Shown piece after piece: positions 17,728-26,687 of a DNA stretch of 64,000 bases (its first letter is position 1; the number at the start of each line of letters is the position of its first letter). The notes beneath the pieces are model-generated. The model saw only the letters and a list, made by a program, of their open reading frames with translations, ran no database searches and was not told the DNA's origin. The position numbers and the translations under genes were made by a program. Source of the stretch: Streptomyces sp. NBC_00448 (GTDB lineage: Bacteria; Actinomycetota; Actinomycetes; Streptomycetales; Streptomycetaceae); NCBI RefSeq assembly GCF_036014115.1, contig NZ_CP107913.1, positions 3,289,001 to 3,353,000 of the forward strand. The letters run 5' to 3'.

Positions 17728-18647
17728 CGGGCCGCCGCCGGGGCGGCCGGGCGCGGCACCCGGGCGAAGGCGTGCCCGGTCAGCTCGCGGGCCGTGTCCA
17801 GCCGGCGCCGGCGCAGCGCGCCCGGCACCATCAGCAGCGCGTGCAGCCGGGTGGACAGGTGGCGGCGGGCGGTACGGGCGGCGCGGTGCCAGCCGAGCGC
17901 GTCGAAGTCGGCGGCGAGTTCGAGCAGCAGCCGGCGGGTCTCCTCGAAGCGGGAGCCGCTGACCGCCTGCGCGGAGGACTCGCTGCCGACGTGCCGCCGG
18001 TAGTCGAAGCAGATCTCCGGGTCGGTGACCAACTCCTCACCGCGCAGCAGCAGTTCCACGGTGAGCGCGAGGTCCTGCACGACCGTCAGGTCGGTGCGGA
18101 AGCCGACCTCCTTGAGCAGGTCGGAGCGCCAGCACATGGCCGGGAAGTAGAGCCAGTTGCCGCGCAGCAGGCTGACCGCGAGCTCCTCCCCGCCGAGCCG
18201 CGCGCGCCGCTCGGGCGCCGTCGAGTACAGCCGCCGCTTGACGGTGTCGACCAGCGTGTGCACCGGGCGGCCCTCGCCGTCGATCACCCGGACCCCCGGC
18301 TGGTACATCGCGGCGCCCGGCAGGTCGGCCCGGGCGGCCCGTAGGGTGGCGACGTAGCCGGGACGCATCAGGTCGTCGCAGCCCATCAGCACCGTGTAGG
18401 GGTAGTCGGCCAGCTCGACGCAGCGGCGGAAGTTGCCGGTGACGCCGAGGTTCTGCTCGTTGCGGAAGTACCGCACCCGGCGGTCGTCCAGGCCGGCGAA
18501 CCACTCCGGCACGCCGGGCCGGGTGTCGTCGTCCACGACGGTCAGCCGCCAGTCGGGGTCGGTCTGTGCGAGAACGCTGCGCACGGCGTCGCGCATCAGC
18601 GCGGGGTCGCCGTAGTACGGAAGCATGATGTCGAGCGTGTCGGTCAC
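17724..18647 (-). CDS. GT2 family glycosyltransferase
   Basis: The 307-residue product begins MTDTLDIMLPYYGDPALMRD and has the donor-site VVDDDTRPG and the metal-site MGCDDLMRPGY expected of GT-A enzymes. The region VVQDLALTVELLLRG recalls the acceptor-site ED motif. No membrane helix is seen. It overlaps by 4 bp both the upstream DUF2304 gene and the downstream DUF6020 gene, so translation of all three is probably coupled. It likely builds the repeat unit of the cell-surface polymer; sugar specificity is unknown. Confidence 0.87.
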   Translation of the reverse strand: MTDTLDIMLPYYGDPALMRDAVRSVLAQTDPDWRLTVVDDDTRPGVPEWFAGLDDRRVRYFRNEQNLGVTGNFRRCVELADYPYTVLMGCDDLMRPGYVATLRAARADLPGAAMYQPGVRVIDGEGRPVHTLVDTVKRRLYSTAPERRARLGGEELAVSLLRGNWLYFPAMCWRSDLLKEVGFRTDLTVVQDLALTVELLLRGEELVTDPEICFDYRRHVGSESSAQAVSGSRFEETRRLLLELAADFDALGWHRAARTARRHLSTRLHALLMVPGALRRRRLDTARELTGHAFARVPRPAAPAAAR

Positions 18648-19018
18648 TGGGAGCGTTCGCCTTCCACGGCGGCCAGCGGCCGCTCGGGTTCCGGGCGGTG
18701 GGCCGTGCGCAGGGCCGCGTCACGGGCGAGTTCGGTCAGCCGGCGTTCCATGGCGCGAAACCGCAGGTAGGTGTTGAGCGCCAGCGCGGTCACGCCGACC
18801 ACCAGCAGGTACAGCACCAGGTCGGTGCCGCGGCCGACACCGAGCAGGTGGGCGGCCTTCGTGGTGTCGCCGGGCCGCAGTACCGCGTAGGCGTTGAGGA
18901 AGCAGAAGGCGAGGAAGGCGATCCGCTTCCACGCCCGGGTCCGGGTGGTGTTCCAGCTGCGCATGAACACCGCGAGCAGGACCACCACCGCGGACAGCAG
19001 GACGATCTGGATGAGCAC
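18644..19018 (-). CDS. DUF2304 membrane protein
   Basis: The 124-residue product has three hydrophobic helices (about residues 2-20, 33-48 and 67-85) and a basic cytoplasmic tail (FRAMERRLTELARDAALRT). DUF2304 proteins typically sit beside dolichyl-phosphate-mannose-synthase-like GT2 genes, as here, where the GT2 gene ends 3 bp before it. It may hold that enzyme at the membrane or help polyprenyl-phosphate sugar transfer; this is inferred from context. Confidence 0.8.
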   Translation of the reverse strand: MLIQIVLLSAVVVLLAVFMRSWNTTRTRAWKRIAFLAFCFLNAYAVLRPGDTTKAAHLLGVGRGTDLVLYLLVVGVTALALNTYLRFRAMERRLTELARDAALRTAHRPEPERPLAAVEGERSQ

Positions 19019-19021
19019 CGG

Positions 19022-19750
19022 TCAGCCCTTCTCGCGGTTCAGGGACAGGTCGAAGAGGATGTTCACTCCGTTGAGCAGCGACTGGCCCTTGGCCCGCGAG
19101 TAGTCGGTGTAGCGGATCGACACCGGGGACTCCACGACGCTCAGGTCGGAGCGGGCGAGGAAGCCGGTGATCTCTGAGGCGTGCGCCATGCCGTTCATCG
19201 TGATGTTGACCCGGGCGGCGGCGGTGCGGTTGAACAGCCGCAGCCCGTTGTGCGCGTCGGAGAGCTTCAGGCGGCGTGCGGTGGGGCTCACCGCCGCCGC
19301 CGTACGCAGCACCAGGCGCTTGACCCAGGGGACTTCGACGCGCTCGCCGCCGGGCCGCAGGAAGCGGGAGCCGAGCACCACGTCGGCGCCGCGGGCCCGG
19401 GCCACCGCCAGCATGGTGATGACGTCCTCGACCCGGTGCTGGCCGTCGGCGTCGAAGGTGACGAAGCGTTCAGCGCCGGGCTGGGACAGTGCGTAGTGCA
19501 GCCCGGTCTGGATCGCCGCGCCCTGCCCGAGGTTGACGGGGTGTTGGACGAGGTGGGCGCCGGTACGGGCGACCTCGTCCTGGGAGCCGTCGACACTGCC
19601 GTCGTCGACGCACACCACGTTGGGGAAGGTACGCAGCGCCTCTGTCACCACTCCGGCCACGACCGGGGCTTCGTTGTAGACCGGGATGATCAGCCAGACA
19701 TCACCGAAGGTGCGCTTACTGGCAAGGCGCGGCGCGCCGGAAATCACCAT
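19022..19750 (-). CDS. GT2 glycosyltransferase, polyprenyl-phosphate sugar synthase type
   Basis: The 242-residue product has VWLIIPVYNEAPVVAGV, then CVDDGSVDGS and the hallmark TFDADGQHRVED of the DPM1-like group, which transfer a sugar from a nucleotide donor to polyprenyl phosphate on the inner membrane face. It ends with a KGQSLLNGVNILFDLSLNRE helix of mixed character and lacks C-terminal membrane spans, which would fit use of the adjacent DUF2304 protein as the membrane partner. The product could feed the DUF6020 GT-C-like protein. It starts 22 bp after the flippase stop. Confidence 0.87.
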   Translation of the reverse strand: MVISGAPRLASKRTFGDVWLIIPVYNEAPVVAGVVTEALRTFPNVVCVDDGSVDGSQDEVARTGAHLVQHPVNLGQGAAIQTGLHYALSQPGAERFVTFDADGQHRVEDVITMLAVARARGADVVLGSRFLRPGGERVEVPWVKRLVLRTAAAVSPTARRLKLSDAHNGLRLFNRTAAARVNITMNGMAHASEITGFLARSDLSVVESPVSIRYTDYSRAKGQSLLNGVNILFDLSLNREKG

Positions 19751-19772
19751 GGGAAGCGCACCCTTTCGTCAA

Positions 19773-21329
19773 TTATTCAACCGATTGTGGACGCTCCGCA
19801 GGGTCCCGGAAATTGGTCCCCTGTATCGCATCCGTCCACCCAGCTTGACGGTCGAAGTGACGCATAGGTTGCATCCGAATGGCATAAGTCACCCGGATGG
19901 AGAGCAGGATCGCGGTGATTGCCGCGCCGACCGCATAAGCGATCTCGACCCGGTCACGGATAGGCAACGGACTGAACGTCACCGCGAGCAGCGCGGCCGT
20001 GCCGACCGCCCAGGAAACCAGTTGCCGGCCGTGGCCGCCGGTGGTCTGCAACGCCTGGCCGAGCACCGAGGCGAGCATGTAGCAGAGCGTGCCGGCCGAC
20101 AGCCAGGCGAAGTCCGTCCAGCCGAGCAGATCGGGCGAACCGAACAGCCGCGGCACCAGCCACGGGCCCAGCGCCACCGCCACCACCCCGCCCGTGCCGC
20201 CCAGCAGGCCGGTGAACGCGGCCGTACGCAGCAGCAGTTGGCGGTAGGCCGCACGGTCGCCGGCCGCGACGGCCTCGGACAGCCCGCGCAGCAGCGACGC
20301 CTGGAGCGAGCCGAAGACGAACAGCGGCACCCGGGCCAGCACCACCGCGGACAGCAGCGCGGTGATGAACGCGGTGTCGTCGGGTGCCAGCAGCTTCACG
20401 CTGATCACCGAGATGTTGACGAGCAGTTGGGCGAGCAGCGTGGAGGGGATCAGCGCGAGCAGGCCGGACCACAGCGCACGCCACGGCAGCGGCGGCGACG
20501 ACCGGAGCGCCGTCGCCCCGCCCGTCCGGGCGGGGCCGCCCGCCGTCTCACCGGTGGAAGCGGCACCGGCGTCCCCACCGGAGACGGCACCGGCCGCGAC
20601 GCCGGCGGCGGCAGCGGCGATGTCCGCACCGGCCGCGGGCTTCACCGCGCTCACGCCCTCCGCGCCGTACCGCGCCGCCCGCAGCACCCACGGCAGCGTG
20701 GCCGCCACCGACAGCAGTGTCGGCACCGTCAGCACCGCGGCGAACAGCAGCGGCGAGTGCGTCCCGGCCGCCGCCAACAGCACCGAGAACACCACCCGCA
20801 GCGCCCCGTCCAGCGCCAACTGCGTGCCGTACACCCGGAATCGGCCGGTGCCGGCCAGCATGCCGCGGGTCACGTACGCCACCGACAGCGCCCCGAACGC
20901 CGCGCACAGCGCGCCGACCAGGGAGAGGTTGCCGTCGAAGAGCCGGTTCGCGACCGGGTGCGCGAAGACCGCCACCGGCACGCAGACCGCGGCCAGCAGC
21001 CCCAGCGAGGTGGCCAGGCCGCGGCGCAGGACCGGGCCGGTGCCCTCTCCCGCCACCACCCGGGCCGCGACCAGCCGGGTCATCTCCTGCTCGATCGGGA
21101 AGAAGAGCCCGAGGCCGACCGAGAAGACCAGCGTCCACAGCACCGACACGCCCGCCATCCGGTCGGACGGCAGCGTGCGGCCCGCGGCCGCGAGCTGGAT
21201 GTAGCTGGCCAGTCCCAGTACCGCGGTGCCGGCGCCCACCAGCGCGGTGCCCGGCGGCAGCACCGCCAGCGCCCGCCGGCCCAGCCGCCGCGCCCGCCCG
21301 CCGGCCGCGCCGGCCGGGGCCTCAGCCAC
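19773..21329 (-). CDS. Polysaccharide flippase-like membrane protein (MATE/Wzx superfamily)
   Basis: The 518-residue product has about twelve to fourteen membrane helices and a long hydrophilic Ala/Gly-rich loop in the middle (about residues 215-280). The fold and length match O-antigen and teichoic-acid flippases, which move a lipid-linked repeat unit across the membrane. The start codon lies inside the end of rmlD (8-bp overlap). It is probably the exporter for the polymer unit made by this cluster; no ABC transporter pair is present in the window. Confidence 0.8.
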   Translation of the reverse strand: MAEAPAGAAGGRARRLGRRALAVLPPGTALVGAGTAVLGLASYIQLAAAGRTLPSDRMAGVSVLWTLVFSVGLGLFFPIEQEMTRLVAARVVAGEGTGPVLRRGLATSLGLLAAVCVPVAVFAHPVANRLFDGNLSLVGALCAAFGALSVAYVTRGMLAGTGRFRVYGTQLALDGALRVVFSVLLAAAGTHSPLLFAAVLTVPTLLSVAATLPWVLRAARYGAEGVSAVKPAAGADIAAAAAGVAAGAVSGGDAGAASTGETAGGPARTGGATALRSSPPLPWRALWSGLLALIPSTLLAQLLVNISVISVKLLAPDDTAFITALLSAVVLARVPLFVFGSLQASLLRGLSEAVAAGDRAAYRQLLLRTAAFTGLLGGTGGVVAVALGPWLVPRLFGSPDLLGWTDFAWLSAGTLCYMLASVLGQALQTTGGHGRQLVSWAVGTAALLAVTFSPLPIRDRVEIAYAVGAAITAILLSIRVTYAIRMQPMRHFDRQAGWTDAIQGTNFRDPAERPQSVE

Positions 21330-22218
21330 GTTCGGCTGCCACCAGGGCGGGGAACGCCTCGGCCAGCGCCGACCGCCAGTCGCGGATCGGTTCGATGCCG
21401 GCCGCCTGCCACCGGTCGTGGCCGAGCACGCTGTACGCCGGGCGCGGCGCGGGGCGCGCGAACGCCGCGCTGGTGGTGGGCCGGACCCGCTCGGGGTCCG
21501 CGCCCAGCAGCCGGAAGATCTCCTGGGTGAAGCCGAACCAGGTCGTCTCGCCCGCGCTGGTGCCGTGGTAGACGCCGGCCGGCGCGTCGCCGGCGAGCGC
21601 GGCGGTGCCGAGCCGGACCAGATGGTCGGCCAGGTCCGCGGTCCAGGTGGGCTGCCCGCGCTGGTCGTCCACCACGTCGAGGGTGTCCTTGACGCCCTCC
21701 AGCCGGATCATCGTGCGGACGAAGTTGCCGCGGGCCGCGCCGTACAGCCACGCGGTGCGCACCACGTAGCCGTCGTCGGGCAGGGTGTCGAGCACCGCCC
21801 GCTCGCCGGCCAGCTTGGTGCGCCCGTAGGCGCCGCGCGGACCGGTGGCGGCGTCCTCGGCGTACGGCTGGTCCGCGTCCCCGGCGAAGACGTAGTCGGT
21901 GGAGACGTGGATCAGCTTCGCGCCGGACTTGGCACACGCCTCGGCAAGGTGCCGGGGCCCGTCGCCGTTGATCCGCGCGGCGTCGGCCTCGCGGCTCTCC
22001 GCGTCGTCGACCCCGGTCCAGGCCGCGCAGTTGACGACCAGGACGGGTTGGTGCTCGGCGATCGCGGTGGCGACCGCCTCCGGGTCGGTGATGTCCAGGG
22101 CGGTACTGCCCAGGGCCACCACCGCGGTGTCCGGCTCGGTCCGCAGCCGGACCAGCAGGTCCTGGCCCAGCATCCCGGCGGCGCCGGTCACCAGCCAGGT
22201 CGCGTTCGGCGGTTTCAC
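21322..22218 (-). CDS. rmlD: dTDP-4-dehydrorhamnose reductase RmlD
   Basis: Final step of dTDP-L-rhamnose synthesis: NAD(P)H reduction of the 4-keto sugar. The 298-residue product starts VKPPNATWLVTGAAGMLGQD (nucleotide loop GAAGMLG) and has the catalytic Y131-x3-K135 (YGRTK) and the STDYVFAG segment. I place the start at the GTG at 22218, which overlaps the rmlB stop as GTGA; the open frame back to 22419 lies inside rmlB. Translation is coupled with both neighbours. Confidence 0.93.
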   Translation of the reverse strand: MKPPNATWLVTGAAGMLGQDLLVRLRTEPDTAVVALGSTALDITDPEAVATAIAEHQPVLVVNCAAWTGVDDAESREADAARINGDGPRHLAEACAKSGAKLIHVSTDYVFAGDADQPYAEDAATGPRGAYGRTKLAGERAVLDTLPDDGYVVRTAWLYGAARGNFVRTMIRLEGVKDTLDVVDDQRGQPTWTADLADHLVRLGTAALAGDAPAGVYHGTSAGETTWFGFTQEIFRLLGADPERVRPTTSAAFARPAPRPAYSVLGHDRWQAAGIEPIRDWRSALAEAFPALVAAERG

Positions 22219-23198
22219 AGTGTGGCGCGCTCCTTCAGCGGCTCCCACCAGGCCCGGTTCTCCCGGTACCAGGCGACGGTCTCGGCCAGGCCGGTCGCGA
22301 AGTCCTTGCGCGGCACGTAACCCAGCTCGGTACGGATCTTGGTGCAGTCCACCGAGTAGCGACGGTCGTGGCCCTTGCGGTCCTCGACGTACTCCACGGA
22401 GTCCCAGCCGGCCCCGCACGCTTCGAGCAGCAGGCCGGTGAGCTCCTTGTTGGACAGCTCGGTGCCGCCTCCGATGTTGTAGACCTCTCCCGGGCGGCCG
22501 AGGTTCCGTACCAGGTCGATTCCCTGCACATGGTCGTCGATGTGCAGCCAGTCCCGGACGTTGCCGCCGTCGCCGTAGAGCGGGACCTTGCCGCCGTCCA
22601 GCAGGTTGGTGATGAACAGCGGGATGACCTTCTCCGGGAAGTGGTGGTGCCCGTAGTTGTTGGAGCAGCGGGTCACCCGCACGTCCAGGCCGTGGGTGCG
22701 GTGGTAGGCGAGCGCGATCAGGTCGCTGGACGCCTTGGCCGCGGAGTACGGCGAGTTCGGCTGGAGCGGGTCGGTCTCGGGCCAGGAGCCCTCGGCGATC
22801 GAGCCGTACACCTCGTCGGTGGAGATGTGCACGAACGTCCGCAGGTTGTTGCGGAGCGCCGCGTCCAGCAGGGTCTGGGTGCCGGCCACGTTGGTGGTGA
22901 TGAACTCGGTGGCGCCCAGGATCGAGCGGTCGACGTGCGACTCGGCGGCGAAGTGCACCACCTGGTCGTGCTCGGCGACCAGCTTGTCGACGAGCCCGGC
23001 GTCGCAGATGTCGCCCTGCACGAAGCGGAAGCCGGGGTGCGCGCGGACCTCGTCGAGGTTCGCCGGGTTGCCCGCGTAGGTCAGCTTGTCCAGGACGGTG
23101 ATCGCCACATCCCCGGGCCCGGTCGGGCCGAGCAGCGTACGGACGTAGTGGGAGCCGATGAAGCCGGCCCCGCCGGTCACCAGTATGCGGTCGGTCAT
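22215..23198 (-). CDS. rmlB: dTDP-glucose 4,6-dehydratase RmlB
   Basis: Second step of dTDP-rhamnose synthesis; an NAD-dependent extended SDR. The 327-residue product has GGAGFIG at residues 9-15, the dehydratase pair D128-E129 in HISTDEVYGS, and Y151-x3-K155 (YSAAK). The ATG at 23198 overlaps the stop of rmlA (ATGA), which fixes the start. The 4-keto-6-deoxy product can also feed other deoxysugars, but rmlC and rmlD are present here, so rhamnose is the likely end point. Confidence 0.96.
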   Translation of the reverse strand: MTDRILVTGGAGFIGSHYVRTLLGPTGPGDVAITVLDKLTYAGNPANLDEVRAHPGFRFVQGDICDAGLVDKLVAEHDQVVHFAAESHVDRSILGATEFITTNVAGTQTLLDAALRNNLRTFVHISTDEVYGSIAEGSWPETDPLQPNSPYSAAKASSDLIALAYHRTHGLDVRVTRCSNNYGHHHFPEKVIPLFITNLLDGGKVPLYGDGGNVRDWLHIDDHVQGIDLVRNLGRPGEVYNIGGGTELSNKELTGLLLEACGAGWDSVEYVEDRKGHDRRYSVDCTKIRTELGYVPRKDFATGLAETVAWYRENRAWWEPLKERATL

Positions 23199-24262
23199 GA
23201 CGAGATCTGCACCTTGCTGTGATCGCCGAGCACCAGGCGGTGCGCGGCAGGGTTTCGGGGGGCCGGGGTCACTTCGACGTTGCGCCCTATGAGCGACGCC
23301 TCGACCCGGCGCACGCCGGTGAGCGAGGAGTCGCGCAGCAGGATCGAGTACTCGATCTCGCTGTCCTCGATCCGGCAGTTCTCCGACACGGAGGTGTACG
23401 GGCCGACGTACGCGTCGTTGATCACCGAGTTGCGGCCGATGATCGCCGGACCGACGATCCGGCTGCCGGCCACCTTCGCGCCGGCCTCGATCCGGACCCG
23501 GCCGATGATCTCGCTCTCCGCGTCGACCTCGCCGAGCACCTCGGGTTCGAGGGTGTCCAGCACCGACCGGTTGACCTCCAGCATGTCGGTGACGTTGCCG
23601 GTGTCCTTCCAGTAGCCGGAGATCGTGGTGGAGCGCACGTCGCGCTGCTCGTCGATCAGCCACTGGATGGCGTGGGTGATCTCCAACTCACCGCGCCAGG
23701 ACGGCTTGATGGCGCGCACCGCCTCGTGGACGGCCGGGGTGAAGAGGTAGACGCCGACCAGCGCCAGGTCGCTCTTGGGCTGCTTCGGCTTCTCCTCCAG
23801 GTTCTTCACCCGCCCCTGCGCGTCGAGTTCGGCGACGCCGAAGGAGGTCGGGTTCGGCACCTTCGTGAGCAGGATCTGCGCGTCCGGGCGCTCCGCCCGG
23901 AACTCCTCGACGAGGCCGCTGATGCCGCCGACGATGAAGTTGTCGCCGAGGTACATCACGAAGTCGTCCTCGCCGAGGAACTCGCGCGCGATCAGCACCG
24001 CGTGCGCCAGCCCGAGCGGCGCGTCCTGCGGGATGTACGTGACCGCGATACCGAGGGCGGAGCCGTCGCCGACCGCCTCCTTGATCTCCTCGGCGGTGTC
24101 GCCGACGATGATGCCCACCTCGGTGATCCCGGCTTCGGCGATGGCTTCCAGGCCGTAGAACAGCACCGGCTTGTTGGCGACCGGTACCAGCTGTTTGGCC
24201 GAGGTGTGAGTGATCGGCCGAAGGCGGGTGCCCGCCCCGCCGGAGAGCACAAGTGCTTTCAC
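23195..24262 (-). CDS. rmlA: Glucose-1-phosphate thymidylyltransferase RmlA (long form)
   Basis: First step of dTDP-rhamnose synthesis: makes dTDP-glucose from dTTP and glucose 1-phosphate. The product of about 355 residues has the nucleotide loop LSGGAGTRLRPIT at the N-terminus, the YLGDNFIVGG metal region, and a C-terminal left-handed beta-helix (hexapeptide pattern IIGRNSVINDAYVGPYTSV) that marks the long StrD-like subgroup. I favour the GTG at 24262 (VKALVLSGG, GGGA 7 nt upstream) over the ATG at 24274, since family members start at that point. It is the first gene of the tight run down to 16009, 81 bp after the phosphotransferase gene. Confidence 0.94.
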   Translation of the reverse strand: MKALVLSGGAGTRLRPITHTSAKQLVPVANKPVLFYGLEAIAEAGITEVGIIVGDTAEEIKEAVGDGSALGIAVTYIPQDAPLGLAHAVLIAREFLGEDDFVMYLGDNFIVGGISGLVEEFRAERPDAQILLTKVPNPTSFGVAELDAQGRVKNLEEKPKQPKSDLALVGVYLFTPAVHEAVRAIKPSWRGELEITHAIQWLIDEQRDVRSTTISGYWKDTGNVTDMLEVNRSVLDTLEPEVLGEVDAESEIIGRVRIEAGAKVAGSRIVGPAIIGRNSVINDAYVGPYTSVSENCRIEDSEIEYSILLRDSSLTGVRRVEASLIGRNVEVTPAPRNPAAHRLVLGDHSKVQISS

Positions 24263-24343
24263 GTTACGTCCCATGCAGATGGATTCAGGGGGCGGTCACT
24301 GCGGGTCGCGACCCGCGCCCCCGGCTGTGAGCATACCCGGACG

Positions 24344-26503
24344 TCACCCCGCGTTTCGCTCCTGGACATCCGACGCCAACTCCTCGTCGGCGCGCCGTTG
24401 CGGAGTGGTTCGCTCCATTTCGGCCCTGGCCTGGGCGGTCGGACCGTCCAGCGGATCGACATCACCCGTCTGACCCAGAGCGGCCTGCTGGACGAGCCGG
24501 ACCTCGGCCTTGTGTGCGAGGTCGCGCACCGCCTGCGAGAACCGCTCGATGGAGGTCGGGTGGTCAGGGCCGAGCAGGTACTGCTTGATCTCCTTGCGCG
24601 ACCCGGCCAGCGGGTCGAGCTCGGGGGTGACCACGGCCGTGACCAGCTCGCCGACCCGGCTCGCCGAATTGTCCAGGATGAGCGCGGCGCGGGCGGCGGT
24701 GTTCTGCCGCTTGAACTCCTCCTCGCCCAGTTCGGCCGAATCGGTGATGGCGTACGGCTTGCCGGTCGCCACGAAGTCCGAGACCACGCTGGAGATGTCG
24801 GAGACCATCGCGTCGGACTCGTTGAAGCACTCGTACAGGTGAGGCATCGGGCCGGTGACGACCTTGTGCTCCCAGGCGCTCAGCGACTTCCAGTACGCGG
24901 TGTTCCACCGGGCGCGCAACTCGGCGAGCCGCGCCGTGAGCTGCGGGTCGGCGATCGAGTCGCGGGACATGACCGCCATGTCCCCCTCCGCGGAGGTCGC
25001 CTCGGCCACCAGCGAATCCAACTCGGCCTCTATCGACGCCAGTTCGGCGCGGGCCGCGGCCTGCGCCGCCTTGCCCTCGGCGATCCGCGCGGACCACGCC
25101 GGGTCGGCGGCCCGCTGGGCGTTCGCCTTCGCCAGCACCGCGACCACCTTGTCGTGGGCCCGCTTCGCCTTCGGGTTGACGGTGCCGGTGAACGGGTGCG
25201 GCTTGTACAGCACCCGGACCGGGGTGGCGGACGTGACCAGGCCGCGCACGATGTTCGCGCCGGCCAGCATCAGCGAGGTGTTGCCGGGCTCGTCGGTCCA
25301 GCCCTCCCAGGTCGGCGCGTACAGCACGGTCGGGACGCCGGTCGCGGCCGAGCCGTCCCAGGCGGTGATCCCGGCGAGCTGCGGGCGGCCCACCTCCACC
25401 ACGTCCTCGTCACGCACCCCGACGTCGGCGAGCGCGTACCGGTCCCGGCCCGCCTTGCCGGCCGACCACACCTCGTCGTACGCCTTGCTGAACGGGTTGA
25501 TGCTGGCGACCTTGTCGCTGTCGCCGTGGCCGACGAAGACGTGCTTCATGCTCGGCACCCGCAGCAGGTGGATGTTCTTGCCGACGTTCGCCGGGTACAG
25601 CGCGACCCGCACGGTCGACAGGTCCATGTTCATCAGGTGCACCGCACCCGGCACGCACAGCACCGGCACCGCGGTGTCGGCGAGCTGGAGCAGGATCGCC
25701 CGCTCGCGCAGGATCACCAGCGGCCGCTCCCCCGGCATGTCCGCCATCGTGTCCAGCCACATGTTGACCTGGTACGCGGAGTCCGGCGAGCCGGAGAAGT
25801 ACAGCACGGTGCTCGGCCGGTACGCCCGCAGCCAGGTGTCCATGAACGCCAGCGCGTCATCGGTCTTCGCCGGCAGCCGGCGGCGGGTGAGGTACGGCGC
25901 CAGGGCCAGCGTGTACACGATGCCCAGGCCCAGCGTCAGCGCGGCACCGAGGTAGACGAAGGCGATGTGCCCGGCCTTCGCGTACAGCAGGAGGCCGACC
26001 ACCGCGAACAGGTCCAGGTGCAGCATCTTCTCGGCCGCGCGCGAGGTCAGCAGGCCCGACGGCGCGTTGGTGATGCGCATCCCGCTCAGATCGATGTTGC
26101 GGGTGCCGAACGGCAGCTTGCGGCGGTTGCGGATCAGCGTGATCAGGGCCGCGTGCGGGGCCTGCATGCCGTAGAAGACCAGGAAGCAGACGATGGCCGC
26201 GGAGAACGCCCGGTTGTTGGCGAGGTTCATCTGCGCCATCAGCAGCACCAGCGTCAGCTCACGCAGCAGGAAGCGCAGCGACAGCCCGGCCCGGGCCTTG
26301 CCCAGCCGGTTGATCAGGTACGAGCGGCGCTGGTGCAGGAACCAGTCCGTCACGTAGCTGACCGCGCCGGCGGCCACGAAGAACCACAGGCTCGGCAGCA
26401 GCGCGGCGATCACCAGGCACGGGTAGCTGAGGAGCATGAGCAGCGCGGCGGCGAGTTCGCCGCCGGACGCCACACGGGCCATGCGAATGGCTTTTGAGAT
26501 CAC
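24344..26503 (-). CDS. CDP-glycerol/CDP-ribitol phosphotransferase-like protein (TagF/TarL type)
   Basis: The 719-residue product has an N-terminal membrane part with about five to six helices (residues 10-215) and a C-terminal catalytic domain of the glycerophosphotransferase family. Three signatures are visible: GHGDSDKVAS (variant of HGxxxK), LYKPHPF, and VSDISSVVSDFVATGKP (the SDxSS...DF site). A predicted coiled stretch rich in Ala/Glu (about 480-525) interrupts the domain. The enzyme should transfer glycerol- or ribitol-phosphate from the CDP form to a lipid-linked acceptor; ribitol is suggested by the next gene upstream. The start is the GTG at 26503, about 10 nt after GGAG. Direct repeats sit 23-44 bp upstream. 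Confidence 0.85.
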   Translation of the reverse strand: MISKAIRMARVASGGELAAALLMLLSYPCLVIAALLPSLWFFVAAGAVSYVTDWFLHQRRSYLINRLGKARAGLSLRFLLRELTLVLLMAQMNLANNRAFSAAIVCFLVFYGMQAPHAALITLIRNRRKLPFGTRNIDLSGMRITNAPSGLLTSRAAEKMLHLDLFAVVGLLLYAKAGHIAFVYLGAALTLGLGIVYTLALAPYLTRRRLPAKTDDALAFMDTWLRAYRPSTVLYFSGSPDSAYQVNMWLDTMADMPGERPLVILRERAILLQLADTAVPVLCVPGAVHLMNMDLSTVRVALYPANVGKNIHLLRVPSMKHVFVGHGDSDKVASINPFSKAYDEVWSAGKAGRDRYALADVGVRDEDVVEVGRPQLAGITAWDGSAATGVPTVLYAPTWEGWTDEPGNTSLMLAGANIVRGLVTSATPVRVLYKPHPFTGTVNPKAKRAHDKVVAVLAKANAQRAADPAWSARIAEGKAAQAAARAELASIEAELDSLVAEATSAEGDMAVMSRDSIADPQLTARLAELRARWNTAYWKSLSAWEHKVVTGPMPHLYECFNESDAMVSDISSVVSDFVATGKPYAITDSAELGEEEFKRQNTAARAALILDNSASRVGELVTAVVTPELDPLAGSRKEIKQYLLGPDHPTSIERFSQAVRDLAHKAEVRLVQQAALGQTGDVDPLDGPTAQARAEMERTTPQRRADEELASDVQERNAG

Positions 26504-26525
26504 GGGGTGACTGCTCCAGTGCGAT

Positions 26526-26547
26526 GTCGAATGAGACGTCGAATGAG
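26526..26547. promoter_or_regulatory. Two 10-bp direct repeats upstream of the phosphotransferase gene
   Basis: GTCGAATGAG occurs at 26526-26535 and again at 26538-26547 (on the minus strand, CTCATTCGAC twice, period 12). The pair lies 23-44 bp before the start codon in a 184-bp spacer, a likely operator position. The core TCATTCG matches part of a PHO-box unit, but the 12-bp period does not fit PhoP well. Confidence 0.4.
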
Positions 26548-26687
26548 GATACGGAGATCGGGTGAGGCGAAGTGGCGGTGCGGGAAGGGGCGGGCCGGCC
26601 GGCGCCGCGCTCCCTCATCAACGGACGAAGTCCCTGGGCGCACCGTGTCACGCGGGCCCAAGGACTGTCGATCCGTTCCGGTAAGGA

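Noticed and set aside
23219..26497. A 1092-codon open frame on the plus strand
   Set aside because: It is antisense to rmlA and the phosphotransferase gene. Its translation is rich in Arg, Asp, His and Val with no domain, as expected from GC-rich third positions.
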